64,000 nt of DNA. Origin: Brevirhabdus sp. Its GTDB lineage: Bacteria; Pseudomonadota; Alphaproteobacteria; Rhodobacterales; Rhodobacteraceae. Position 1 is the stretch's first letter. Each line of letters starts with the position of its first letter. The translations under genes were made by a program, and so were the position numbers. A model generated the notes under the pieces. It worked only from the letters and a program-made list of their open reading frames with translations, ran no database searches and had not been told where the DNA came from. The stretch is taken from positions 372,001 to 436,000 of the forward strand of contig JAGXFH010000034.1 of NCBI GenBank assembly GCA_024637315.1, in the 5' to 3' direction. Below, piece after piece: positions 1 to 9,963 of the stretch.

Positions 1-617
1 TCATCGCCAGTTCGATCGAGAACATCGCCACCGAGATCCGCCACATGCAGCGCACCGAGGTGCTGGAGGCCGAGGAGTTCTTCTCTCCCGGCCAGAAGGG
101 ATCAAGCGCCATGCCGCACAAGCGAAACCCGGTGCTGACCGAGAACCTGACCGGCCTCGCCCGCCTTGTCCGCATGGCAGTGATCCCGGCGATGGAAAAC
201 GTGGCGCTCTGGCATGAACGCGATATCAGCCATTCCAGCGTCGAGCGCAGCATCGCGCCGGATGCCACCATCACCCTCGACTTTGCCCTGAACCGGCTGG
301 CGGGCGTGATCGACAAGCTCGTCGTCTACCCCGAATCGATGCTGGCCAACATGAACAAGTTCCGGGGCCTGGTAATGAGCCAGCGGGTGCTGCTGGCGTT
401 GACCCAGGCCGGCGTCAGCCGCGAGGACGCCTATCGTCTGGTGCAACGGAACGCGATGAAGGTCTGGGAACAGGGCAAGGACTTCAAGACCGAGCTTCTG
501 GCCGATCCAGACGTCACCGCCGCCCTCACCGCCGCCGAAATCGAAGAGAAATTCGATCTCGGCTATCACACCAAACATGTCGACACGATCTTCGCCCGGG
601 TCTTTGGCGAGACCTGA
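1..617 (+). CDS. purB: Adenylosuccinate lyase, C-terminal part (5' end outside window)
   Basis: This is the 3' part of purB; the open frame runs in from before base 1. PurB makes fumarate from SAICAR and from adenylosuccinate in cytosolic purine synthesis. The visible part has the fumarase/aspartase superfamily signature GSSAMPHKRNP, which carries the flexible catalytic loop serine. It is followed by the helical C-terminal domain (WHERDISHSSVERSIAPDA; LTQAGVSREDAYRLVQRNA), both typical of PurB. About 200 residues are visible, roughly the last half of the usual 430-residue protein. The ORF-track start at base 45 is an internal methionine. Family identity is very secure. Confidence 0.95.
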   Translation, partial: IASSIENIATEIRHMQRTEVLEAEEFFSPGQKGSSAMPHKRNPVLTENLTGLARLVRMAVIPAMENVALWHERDISHSSVERSIAPDATITLDFALNRLAGVIDKLVVYPESMLANMNKFRGLVMSQRVLLALTQAGVSREDAYRLVQRNAMKVWEQGKDFKTELLADPDVTAALTAAEIEEKFDLGYHTKHVDTIFARVFGET

Positions 618-674
618 CGCTAGGGAATCGCCGGAAATCGTGTTAGTATCGCCCATCCTTGAACGGAGGTGCCC

Positions 675-836
675 ATGAAGACCCTCGCGATTCTGACAGT
701 TCTGGTGCTGGCTGCAACGCCGACGCTGGCGCGTGGAATGTGCGGCGATCACGCCGAACAAACCACCAGTTCCTGTACCGGAGGCTATGTCTGGGATACG
801 ACCGCCCAGACCTGCGTGGAAAAAGCCACCAGTTAG
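675..836 (+). CDS. Small exported protein, 53 aa, four cysteines
   Basis: Short ORF missed by the ORF track. It starts at ATG 675, preceded by GGAGGT at good spacing, and ends at TAG 834-836. The N-terminus MKTLAILTVLVLAATPTLA is a clear signal peptide with a probable cleavage site after ALA. The mature part of about 34 residues has three cysteines plus one close to the cleavage site (MCGDH, SCTGG, TCVEK), which could form disulfides in the periplasm. It lies 57 bases after purB on the same strand. No function is recognised. The ribosome binding site and secretion signal make it a credible gene. Confidence 0.65.
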   Translation: MKTLAILTVLVLAATPTLARGMCGDHAEQTTSSCTGGYVWDTTAQTCVEKATS

Positions 837-919
837 TCAGCGAGTCCGCCGACAGGTCACGGCCTGTTAACCGCTGCTGTGGCATCACCCCTCCAGACGA
901 CTTCAGAATGGAGGGTTCG

Positions 920-1981
920 GTGAGTTCGGCGCTGCCCACACAGATCAACCGCTCCGGCGGCGCGGCGTCGGCTGCGCCCGGTCCGATACGCAAACTCAGC
1001 AAACGGCAAAAAGCAGCCATCGTCGTGCGCCTGCTGATGGCCGAAGGTGCGGACCTGTCGCTTGCCGGCATGTCCGAGGCGACGCTGGCCGAACTCACCC
1101 GCCAGATGACGACGTTGCGCTATATCGACCGACCGACGCTGCAGCAGGTGATCGAAGAGTTTCTGGCAGAGATTGACGGGATCGGCCTGTCGTTCCCCGG
1201 CGGTGTAGACGAGGCGCTGTCGATCCTCGAAAGCACGATGAGTTCCGAAATGGCCACCCGGCTGCGCAAGCAGGCCGGGGTGTCGGCGCAGGGCGATCCC
1301 TGGGACCGGATCGGCGCGCTCGGCCTCGAAACGCTTCAGCCGGTCCTGGAAGAGGAAAGCGTCGAGGTCTGCGCGGTTCTCTTGTCGAAACTGAAGGTGT
1401 CGAAAGCCGCGGAACTTCTGGGCGCGCTGCCCGGCGCCCGTGCCCGTCGCATTGCCTATGCGATTTCTCTGACCGGCAATATCGCGCCGGACGTGGTACG
1501 CCGGATCGGCCTGTCGCTGGCCAGTCAGCTTGACGCGCAACCGATGAAGGCCTTCGCCGAGGGCCCTGTCGAACGGGTCGGCGCGATCCTCAACTTCTCG
1601 CCCGCCGCGACGCGCGAAGATGTGCTGGAAGGACTGCACCAGCAAGATGAAGGCTTTGCTACCGAAGTGCGACGCGCGATTTTCACCTTCGCCAATATCC
1701 CATCCCGGATCGACCCGCGCGACATCCCGAAGATCACCCGCGATGTCGACCCGGCCAAGCTCATCACCGCCCTCGCCTCGGCCAGCGGCGCGGCGGCGAA
1801 GGCAACCGAGTTCATCTTGGCGAACATGTCGCAGCGCATGGCCGGTTCGATGCGCGAAGAGATGGAGGCGCTCGGCAAGGTCAGGGATCGCGACGGCGAA
1901 GAGGCTCAGAACGCCGTCGTCGCGGTGATCCGCGACCTCGAAGAGGCCGGAGAGATCTTCCTGGTCGCCGAAGAAGACTAG
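920..1981 (+). CDS. fliG: FliG-like flagellar motor switch protein
   Basis: The product resembles the rotor protein FliG, which couples stator torque to the cytoplasmic C-ring. The N-terminal domain opens with KLSKRQKAAIVVRLLMAEGA, matching the usual KAAILLL start. The C-terminal third matches the torque domain: IFTFANIP, RDVDPAKLITAL, MSQRMAGSMREEMEALG and a final DLEEAGEIFL. The middle-domain EHPQ motif is replaced by EESVEV, so the protein is divergent. I prefer GTG 920 (353 aa) because GGAGGG lies just upstream; ATG 908 is the alternative. No other flagellar gene is in the window, so the gene stands apart from a flagellar cluster. Confidence 0.8.
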   Translation: MSSALPTQINRSGGAASAAPGPIRKLSKRQKAAIVVRLLMAEGADLSLAGMSEATLAELTRQMTTLRYIDRPTLQQVIEEFLAEIDGIGLSFPGGVDEALSILESTMSSEMATRLRKQAGVSAQGDPWDRIGALGLETLQPVLEEESVEVCAVLLSKLKVSKAAELLGALPGARARRIAYAISLTGNIAPDVVRRIGLSLASQLDAQPMKAFAEGPVERVGAILNFSPAATREDVLEGLHQQDEGFATEVRRAIFTFANIPSRIDPRDIPKITRDVDPAKLITALASASGAAAKATEFILANMSQRMAGSMREEMEALGKVRDRDGEEAQNAVVAVIRDLEEAGEIFLVAEED

Positions 1982-2033
1982 CCGGGCGCCGCGCCCACCT
2001 GGCCCGAGGCAGCGCAACGCCGCCAGATCCGCG

Positions 2034-2071
2034 GCATCATTCGTCCACAAATATCCCCGCGCGGAGCGCAA
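2034..2071. repeat. Intergenic repeat, copy 1
   Basis: A 38-base segment containing CAAATATCCCCGCGCGGAGC lies about 50 bases after the fliG stop. It matches bases 9675-9712, after acnA, at 33 of 38 positions. Both copies follow a plus-strand gene. This looks like a dispersed intergenic element of the lineage rather than coding sequence. Confidence 0.6.
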
Positions 2072-2174
2072 TCGCACGCAGTTCTGGAAGTCCTGACGAC
2101 GCAAGGCGTCTCAATTCCGCGCAAAGGGTCGGACGCTCTGGACAGCCTCCCTCGATCCACCTACCGTCTCGGTC

Positions 2175-2513
2175 ATGACCGACACCACCGGACGCCGCTG
2201 GCACGATATGGGTGGCCTCGATGCAGGCCCGCTTGATCCCGCCGAACACGATTTCGCGCTTTGGGAAAAGCGCGTCGATGCGCTGATGGTGCTGGCCTCG
2301 GCCAAGGGGCTTTTCACCGTCGACGGCTTGCGCCGCGCGCTTGAAGACATGGGCGAAGAGGCGTTCGAGTCGATGAGCTACTACGAACGCTGGATCGCCT
2401 CGGTGAACCAGAACCTGCTGGAGGCCGGCGTCTATTCGATCGAAGAACTCGGCGCCAGGATGGAGGATATCAGCAAGCGCGGCACCACCTATTCCGAGGC
2501 CGCCAATGGCTGA
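2175..2513 (+). CDS. Nitrile hydratase beta, N-terminal-type subunit (thiocyanate hydrolase beta-like)
   Basis: 112 aa matching only the N-terminal half of a nitrile hydratase beta subunit. It has RWHDMGGLDAGP near the start, a helical core and the family segment SYYERWIASVNQNLLEAGVYSIEEL. In standard nitrile hydratases this half is fused to an SH3-like half; here it stops and the SH3-like half is the next gene, overlapping by eight bases (ATGGCTGA). The same division occurs in thiocyanate hydrolase and toyocamycin nitrile hydratase, which have three subunits. It probably forms a cytosolic heteromeric complex with the two genes downstream. The family is clear; the substrate (nitrile, thiocyanate or other) is not. 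Confidence 0.85.
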   Translation: MTDTTGRRWHDMGGLDAGPLDPAEHDFALWEKRVDALMVLASAKGLFTVDGLRRALEDMGEEAFESMSYYERWIASVNQNLLEAGVYSIEELGARMEDISKRGTTYSEAANG

Positions 2514-2775
2514 CCGGGTCCGCGTCCGTGCCATGATGCCGCCCGGCCATGTCCGCACACCGGCCTATCTGCGCGGCAAGACCGGAATCATCGAACGCAG
2601 CCTCGGTGATTACCCCAACCCCGAACAACTTGCCTACCGGCAACGCGCCGAACCGCGCGCCCTCTACCGCGTCCGCTTTTCCATGGCCGAGATATGGGGC
2701 GCGGCGGCCGAGAACCCCGATGACACGCTCGATGCCGAGATTTTCGCGCATTGGCTTGAACCGCTCGAGTCCTGA
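2506..2775 (+). CDS. Nitrile hydratase beta, C-terminal SH3-like subunit (thiocyanate hydrolase alpha-like)
   Basis: 89 aa corresponding to the SH3-like barrel that ends nitrile hydratase beta chains. It has VRVRAMMPPGHVRTPAYLRG, then GIIERSLGDYPNPE, then ALYRVRFSMAEIWG. It overlaps the upstream gene by eight bases and lies one base before the alpha subunit, so translation is probably coupled. This fold is also used by nitrile hydratase activator/metallochaperone proteins. With no separate activator in the operon, this subunit might also help metal insertion; that is inference. The short length fits a stand-alone subunit. Confidence 0.85.
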   Translation: MADRVRVRAMMPPGHVRTPAYLRGKTGIIERSLGDYPNPEQLAYRQRAEPRALYRVRFSMAEIWGAAAENPDDTLDAEIFAHWLEPLES

Positions 2776-2776
2776 C

Positions 2777-3415
2777 ATGCCGCACGACCACACCGACCAC
2801 CTGTCGCCTTCTGGCCACCCTTTCCGGCCCGACAATGACGCCCCGCTGACCTACTGGCAGGTGATGGAGATCGCGATACGCGAGTTGCTGATCGTGAAAG
2901 GGATAACCACGGCGGCCGACATCGCCGCCCAGATCGACGCGATGGATGCGCGATCTCCGGCGGATGGCGCAAAGGTCGTCGCCCGCGCCTGGACCGACCC
3001 CGCGTTCAAGGCGCGCCTGCTGGCGAATGGCTCCGCAGCCAGCCGCGAGATGGGGTTCGATATCGGCAGCCTGCGGCTGATCGTCGTCGAGAACACGCCC
3101 CATATCCACAATGTCATCGTCTGCACGCTCTGCTCGTGTTACCCACGCAACCTTCTGGGCCTGCCGCCCGACTGGTACAAGACCCGCGCCTACCGCAGCC
3201 GTGTGGTGCGCGAGCCGCGCAAGGTGCTGGCGGAATTCGGCCTCGTCCTGCCCGATAGCATCCGCATCCGGGTGCACGATTCGACCGCCGACATGCGCTA
3301 CATCGTGCTGCCCGCCAGGCCCGCAGGCACCGAAGAGCTGAGCGAAGCAGACCTCGCCGACCTCGTCACCCGCGATGCGATGATCGGAACCGGATTGCCG
3401 AAAGCCGCCGCGTGA
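2777..3415 (+). CDS. Nitrile hydratase alpha / thiocyanate hydrolase gamma-like catalytic subunit
   Basis: 212 aa metal-binding subunit. The site is VCTLCSC at residues 115-121 (Cys116, Cys119, Ser120, Cys121), where two cysteines are normally oxidised to sulfinic and sulfenic acids. Thr117 (CTLC) points to the cobalt type; iron enzymes usually have CSLC. The following segment YPRNLLGLPPDWYK has Arg where ordinary nitrile hydratases have Trp (YPW). The C-terminal block (VREPRKVLAEFG, IRVHDSTADMRYIVLPARP, LVTRDAMIG) is intact. The enzyme would hydrate a nitrile or hydrolyse thiocyanate. The gene order (beta-N, beta-C, alpha) matches the scnB-scnA-scnC arrangement. Confidence 0.88.
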   Translation: MPHDHTDHLSPSGHPFRPDNDAPLTYWQVMEIAIRELLIVKGITTAADIAAQIDAMDARSPADGAKVVARAWTDPAFKARLLANGSAASREMGFDIGSLRLIVVENTPHIHNVIVCTLCSCYPRNLLGLPPDWYKTRAYRSRVVREPRKVLAEFGLVLPDSIRIRVHDSTADMRYIVLPARPAGTEELSEADLADLVTRDAMIGTGLPKAAA

Positions 3416-4296
3416 CATGGTTCCGCGGACTGGCGCCTACGGCACAGGGCATCGTGATGATGGTCATCGCGGTCGCCACATTCTCGGCGATGGACGCCAT
3501 CGCCAAGGGTCTTGCACAACGCTACGAGCCGATGCAGGTGCTCTGGGCGCGCTATACCTGCCATACGGTGGTCGTGTTCGTGTGGTTTGCGCCGCGCCTC
3601 GCCGCGCTCTTGCGCACCCGGCATCTCGGCGTTCAGATGCTGCGCTCGGCCTTCGTCTTCGGGGCGACATTCTGTTTTTTCACCTCGATCGCGCATATCG
3701 GGCTGGCGCAGGCGACGGCGGTGTTCGACACCAATCCCCTGCTGGTGACGCTTCTGGCGTTTCTGGTACTGAAGGAACGCGCCGGCCCGCGCCGGATCTT
3801 CGGCATCATGGCCGGGCTTGTCGGTGCGCTGATCATCATCCGCCCGGGCACGGAAATCTTCTCGCTCTATGCCGTGCTGCCGCTTCTGGGGGCCTGTTTC
3901 TATGCGTCCTATGTCATCTCGACCCGCCTGCTGGGACGTGATGAAAACAGCCTTACAAGCCTTCTCTACACCACGCTGATCGGCACGCTGGTCGCAACGA
4001 TCCTGGTGCCGGGCGTCTGGCGGACCCCGACCCTGCCCGATGCCGCGCTGATGCTGGCGCTGGGGGTGATCGGCGGCACCGGCCAGTATTTCTTGATCCG
4101 CGCCTTCACCCTGTCAGAGGCCGCGGTCGTCGCCCCCTTCACCTATGTCGGGCTGATCTTCGCTGTCGTGTTCGGCTACCTGTTCTTCGATGAGATCCCG
4201 GACGCCATGACCTTCCTCGGCGCGCTTGTGATCGTCGGGTCGGGGCTTTATGTCTGGCATCGTGAACGGCAGCAGCAAAGCGAACAGCCCGCCTGA
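3412..4296 (+). CDS. EamA-family (DMT superfamily) inner-membrane transporter
   Basis: 294 aa with about ten hydrophobic segments arranged as two EamA repeats. The first begins at GIVMMVIAVATFSAMDAIAKG; the second contains GVIGGTGQYFLIRAFTLSEAAVVAPFTYVGLIF. The start is GTG 3412, overlapping the alpha-subunit stop as GTGA, which ties it to the nitrile hydratase-like operon. EamA proteins are mostly metabolite exporters; here the substrate may be the substrate or product of the upstream enzyme (inference from coupling). ATG 3417 is in another frame and is rejected. Confidence 0.85.
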   Translation: MTWFRGLAPTAQGIVMMVIAVATFSAMDAIAKGLAQRYEPMQVLWARYTCHTVVVFVWFAPRLAALLRTRHLGVQMLRSAFVFGATFCFFTSIAHIGLAQATAVFDTNPLLVTLLAFLVLKERAGPRRIFGIMAGLVGALIIIRPGTEIFSLYAVLPLLGACFYASYVISTRLLGRDENSLTSLLYTTLIGTLVATILVPGVWRTPTLPDAALMLALGVIGGTGQYFLIRAFTLSEAAVVAPFTYVGLIFAVVFGYLFFDEIPDAMTFLGALVIVGSGLYVWHRERQQQSEQPA

Positions 4297-5214
4297 ATGA
4301 CCTCCAGCGCCGAAGACCCCGAAGGCCGGAGCCTGACCGACTGGGCCACCGACCGCGCCCTGCGGTCGGTCATCTCGGCGTTGCGGCTACTGCCATATGA
4401 CCGGCGGGTGCCGGCGATGGGCTGGTTCACCCGCCGGGTGATCGCGCCGCTGGCGGGCTATAACCGCCGCTCGGCGATCAATCTGAGCTATGTCTTTCCC
4501 GACATGGACCGCGCCGAACGCGCCGCCATTATCGCCCAGGTCGCCGACAATGCCGGCCGCACGATGATCGAGAACTATTCACCCGACGAATTCCTGGCGC
4601 GCAGCGCCAATGCCGAGATCACCGGCCCCGGCTTTGCCGCATTGCAAGAGGCGCAAGCCGAAAAGCGCCCGGTGATCCTGGTGACCGGCCATTTCGGCAA
4701 CTACGAGGCGCCCCGAGCCGCACTCGTCGGGCTTGGCTACGCAGTCGGCGGGCTCTACCGCCCGGCCGCCAACAAGTTCTTCAACGATCATTATGCCGGT
4801 ACCTTCACCGCGTATGGTGGACCGATCTTCGCGCAGGGCCGGCGCGGTACCGCGGGATTCGTCCGCCACCTCAAGGCCGGCGGCATATTGGTGTTGCTGT
4901 TCGACCAACATGTCAGCAAGGGCAAGCGGATGAAATTCCTCGGCCGTCCCGCCCGCACAGCGCTCTCGGCCAGCGAGCTGGCGCTGCGCTACGGCGCCGA
5001 GCTGATCCCGTTCTATGGCACCCGCCGCGCCGATGGCATGAGCTTCGACATCGACCTCGAGGCGCCGATCCCGCACAGCGATCCGGTGACCATGACCGCC
5101 GCGATGAATGCAAGCCTCGAGGCGCGCATCCTTGCCGATCCCGGCCAGTGGTTCTGGATTCACCGCCGCTGGAAGGTCGGCGAGATGGGCAAGATGCTGA
5201 AGGGGAAACGCTGA
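4297..5214 (+). CDS. LpxL/HtrB-type lysophospholipid/lipid A acyltransferase
   Basis: 305 aa member of the LpxL/HtrB family, which moves an acyl chain onto lipid A or a related acceptor at the inner membrane. The HX4E catalytic motif is HFGNYE at residues 132-137, in the context RPVILVTGHFGNYEAPRAAL. Other family landmarks are NLSYVFPDM, GGILVLLFDQHVSKG and the C-terminal DPGQWFWIHRRWK. The ATG follows the transporter stop with no gap, so it is cotranscribed. A metabolic link to the nitrile hydratase genes is not evident. The acceptor cannot be decided from sequence. Confidence 0.88.
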   Translation: MTSSAEDPEGRSLTDWATDRALRSVISALRLLPYDRRVPAMGWFTRRVIAPLAGYNRRSAINLSYVFPDMDRAERAAIIAQVADNAGRTMIENYSPDEFLARSANAEITGPGFAALQEAQAEKRPVILVTGHFGNYEAPRAALVGLGYAVGGLYRPAANKFFNDHYAGTFTAYGGPIFAQGRRGTAGFVRHLKAGGILVLLFDQHVSKGKRMKFLGRPARTALSASELALRYGAELIPFYGTRRADGMSFDIDLEAPIPHSDPVTMTAAMNASLEARILADPGQWFWIHRRWKVGEMGKMLKGKR

Positions 5215-5267
5215 AAAACCGTTGGATGCAGATTTGAAACTTCATTGACAGGCCATAAACCGGGACG

Positions 5268-5843
5268 ATGCAAAAGACAGAGCGCGAAAAGATGCAAGCA
5301 GGCCGCTGGTACACCTGCATCGACCCAGAGCTTGAGGACCTGCGCAACCGCGCCCGCCACGCGGTGCACCAGCACAACAGCCTGCCGCCGGACCGGCGTG
5401 GCAGAATCGCCGCCGAACTTGCGCAGCTTTTCGCGGCCGTGGCAGAGGATGCCTATATCGAGGCGCCGTTCCACTGCGCCTACGGGTTCAACATCACTCT
5501 GGAGCGGGGCGTCTACCTCAATGCCGGCTGCACGATCCTCGATACAGCGCCGGTTCGAATCGGCGCCGGCTCGCTGCTTGGTCCTTCTGTGCAGATCTAC
5601 TGCGCCGAGCATCACAAGGACCCGGCGAAGCGAATCGTGGGTCTGGAACGGGCGCGGACCGTAACCGTCGGTGATCGGGTCTGGATCGGGGGCGGCGCGA
5701 TCCTTTTGCCCGGCATCAGCATCGGGGACAGGGCAATCATCGGTGCGGGAAGCGTCGTCACGCGCGATGTTCCCGCCGGGGCGACTGTGGCGGGCAACCC
5801 GGCGCGGAGTCTGCCGCAGGGCCAACCGACCGGCGCCGGGTGA
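5268..5843 (+). CDS. Hexapeptide-repeat sugar O-acetyltransferase (Maa/NodL/LacA family)
   Basis: 191 aa. The N-terminal maltose-acetyltransferase-like region (EREKMQAGRWYTCIDPELEDLR) precedes a left-handed beta-helix of hexapeptide repeats, such as GVYLNAGCTILDTAPVRIGA and VWIGGGAILLPGISIGDRAI. The proposed catalytic histidine of the family is in YCAEHHKDP. Such enzymes transfer acetyl from acetyl-CoA to a sugar hydroxyl in the cytosol. The gene starts 53 bases after the acyltransferase on the same strand and converges with the DUF1223 gene. ATG 5292 is a possible internal start. Confidence 0.85.
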   Translation: MQKTEREKMQAGRWYTCIDPELEDLRNRARHAVHQHNSLPPDRRGRIAAELAQLFAAVAEDAYIEAPFHCAYGFNITLERGVYLNAGCTILDTAPVRIGAGSLLGPSVQIYCAEHHKDPAKRIVGLERARTVTVGDRVWIGGGAILLPGISIGDRAIIGAGSVVTRDVPAGATVAGNPARSLPQGQPTGAG

Positions 5844-5858
5844 CGGGCCTGAGCGCCG

Positions 5859-6593
5859 CTACTTCATCTGCGCCGCCGCCAGAATCGGCCCGTGCCCCGA
5901 AGTCTGCACCAGAACCGCGACCGGCGAGGTATCGCCGCGCAAGTCGATCGACAGTTTCAGCGCCTCTTTGCCATCCCATTTGGCGACCGGATCCCACGAG
6001 GTCACGATGTTGGCATAGGAAATCTTCCGGCCGGCATTCTCGCCGCGCCTGATCTCGACTTCGCGCAAGGGATCGAACCGCACCAGATGCACCATCATCT
6101 TCTCGGGCAATGCGGCAGAGCCGTTGCGCTCGGCGATCACGGCCAGTACGTCACCATCCCGCGTCAGCCGCATGGTGACTGCCGGCTTCGCCCGATAATG
6201 CGCACTGATCAGTTCGGCCAGCTTCATCGGCTTGGCGCCGACCAGATGGTCACGGCCGCCGACGATCATCTGCGGGGTATAGACCATCCCCTTCCCGGCC
6301 CGGCGCGCATAGGCGCGCTGTCGTTGGGCATGGTCGGGGCTGCCGAACTGATCCTTCCAGCCCAGATAGTCCCAGTAATCGACGTGCAGCGCCAGCGCGA
6401 TCACGTCATCGCGCTTCGCCAGTTCGGCCAAGATCGCATCGGCCGGAGGGCAGGACGAGCATCCCTGCGAGGTGTACAGTTCGACGACGACGGGCTGAGA
6501 CTGCGCCGACGCGGCACTTGGCGCAGCGATCGCGAAGGCCAGCGAACACGCCACCGCGAAAGCCATCGAAATGGCTGCAAGAGATGCTTTCAT
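5859..6593 (-). CDS. DUF1223 thioredoxin-like exported protein
   Basis: 244 aa. After the signal peptide (MKASLAAISMAFAVACSLAF to ASAQ) comes VVVELYTSQGCSSCPPADAI, the DUF1223 hallmark. CSSCP resembles a thioredoxin CXXC site, and HVDYWDYLGWKDQF follows, as is usual for the family. It is probably periplasmic; its biochemical role is unknown. I start at 6593 because that methionine gives a standard signal peptide and has GGACGG just upstream. The track's 6659 start would add a non-signal leader. It converges with the acetyltransferase and diverges from acnA. Confidence 0.85.
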   Translation of the reverse strand: MKASLAAISMAFAVACSLAFAIAAPSAASAQSQPVVVELYTSQGCSSCPPADAILAELAKRDDVIALALHVDYWDYLGWKDQFGSPDHAQRQRAYARRAGKGMVYTPQMIVGGRDHLVGAKPMKLAELISAHYRAKPAVTMRLTRDGDVLAVIAERNGSAALPEKMMVHLVRFDPLREVEIRRGENAGRKISYANIVTSWDPVAKWDGKEALKLSIDLRGDTSPVAVLVQTSGHGPILAAAQMK

Positions 6594-6816
6594 TGACCGT
6601 CCTTTATCCGTCCCCATCATGTTCCTAGACCACTCGCGCCGCGACTGCCAATCAACCAATTGCGATAAGTCCGTAATATCACGGTTCTGTCACTCCGGAA
6701 TTGCAGAACGGTACACAATGGTATACAGTTATTTCGTCACCCCCCTTGAATGCCGCGCGCCATTGCGGCAAACCCTGATCGACATGAACCCTCGCCCAAA
6801 CTGAAGGGACCCCCAG

Positions 6817-9588
<2,772 letters not shown>

Positions 9589-9674
9589 CGGTGGCGCGGC
9601 CGGATGCGCGGACATGCAGCCCTCGGGCGGGCCTGTCCGCGCCAACGCCCCTTCTCAAAGCAGGGAATCCCCTC

Positions 9675-9712
9675 GCATCATTCGTCGCCAAATATCCTCG
9701 CGCGAAGCGCAG
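9675..9712. repeat. Intergenic repeat, copy 2
   Basis: This 38-base stretch after acnA matches bases 2034-2071 at 33 of 38 positions, including GCATCATTCGTC and CAAATATCC. It runs directly into the GC-rich hairpin at 9714-9738. Confidence 0.6.
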
Positions 9713-9713
9713 C

Positions 9714-9738
9714 GCGGCGCGGGCGCAGCCCGCGGCGC
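9714..9738 (+). terminator. GC-rich hairpin after acnA, possible terminator
   Basis: GCGGCGCGGGC, a three-base GCA loop, then GCCCGCGGCGC form an 11-base stem with one mismatch, about 125 bases after the acnA stop. No T-run follows, so it is not a classic intrinsic terminator; it may be a transcript-end stabiliser or part of the adjoining repeat. Confidence 0.4.
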
Positions 9739-9837
9739 AAAATATCTGGCCATCAATGCGGCAAACGGAAACGCATTGTTTCCGATTGGAACCAGACCGG
9801 CCATGCCGCGTTAACCTTCTTTCGCTAGAGGTGACAC

Positions 9838-9954
9838 ATGACCCGTGAACCAAAATTCTCCCGGCCGCGCACCCGCGTCATCAATCTGCCGATGCCGGTG
9901 GTCGAAGCGTTCGGCCTGACCCTGATGGTCGTCATCGCGGCCTATTTCGGCTAG
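9838..9954 (+). CDS. Possible 38-aa membrane-anchored small protein
   Basis: A short ORF below the track limit. It starts at ATG 9838 after AGAGGTGACAC and ends at TAG 9952-9954. The product has a basic N-terminus (MTREPKFSRPRTRVINLP) and then one hydrophobic stretch (VVEAFGLTLMVVIAAYFG), suggesting a single-pass or peripheral membrane peptide. It ends ten bases before the converging ccmG stop. No family is recognised. The candidate ribosome binding site and amphipathic layout are the only support. Confidence 0.4.
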   Translation: MTREPKFSRPRTRVINLPMPVVEAFGLTLMVVIAAYFG

Positions 9955-9963
9955 TTGCGGCCC

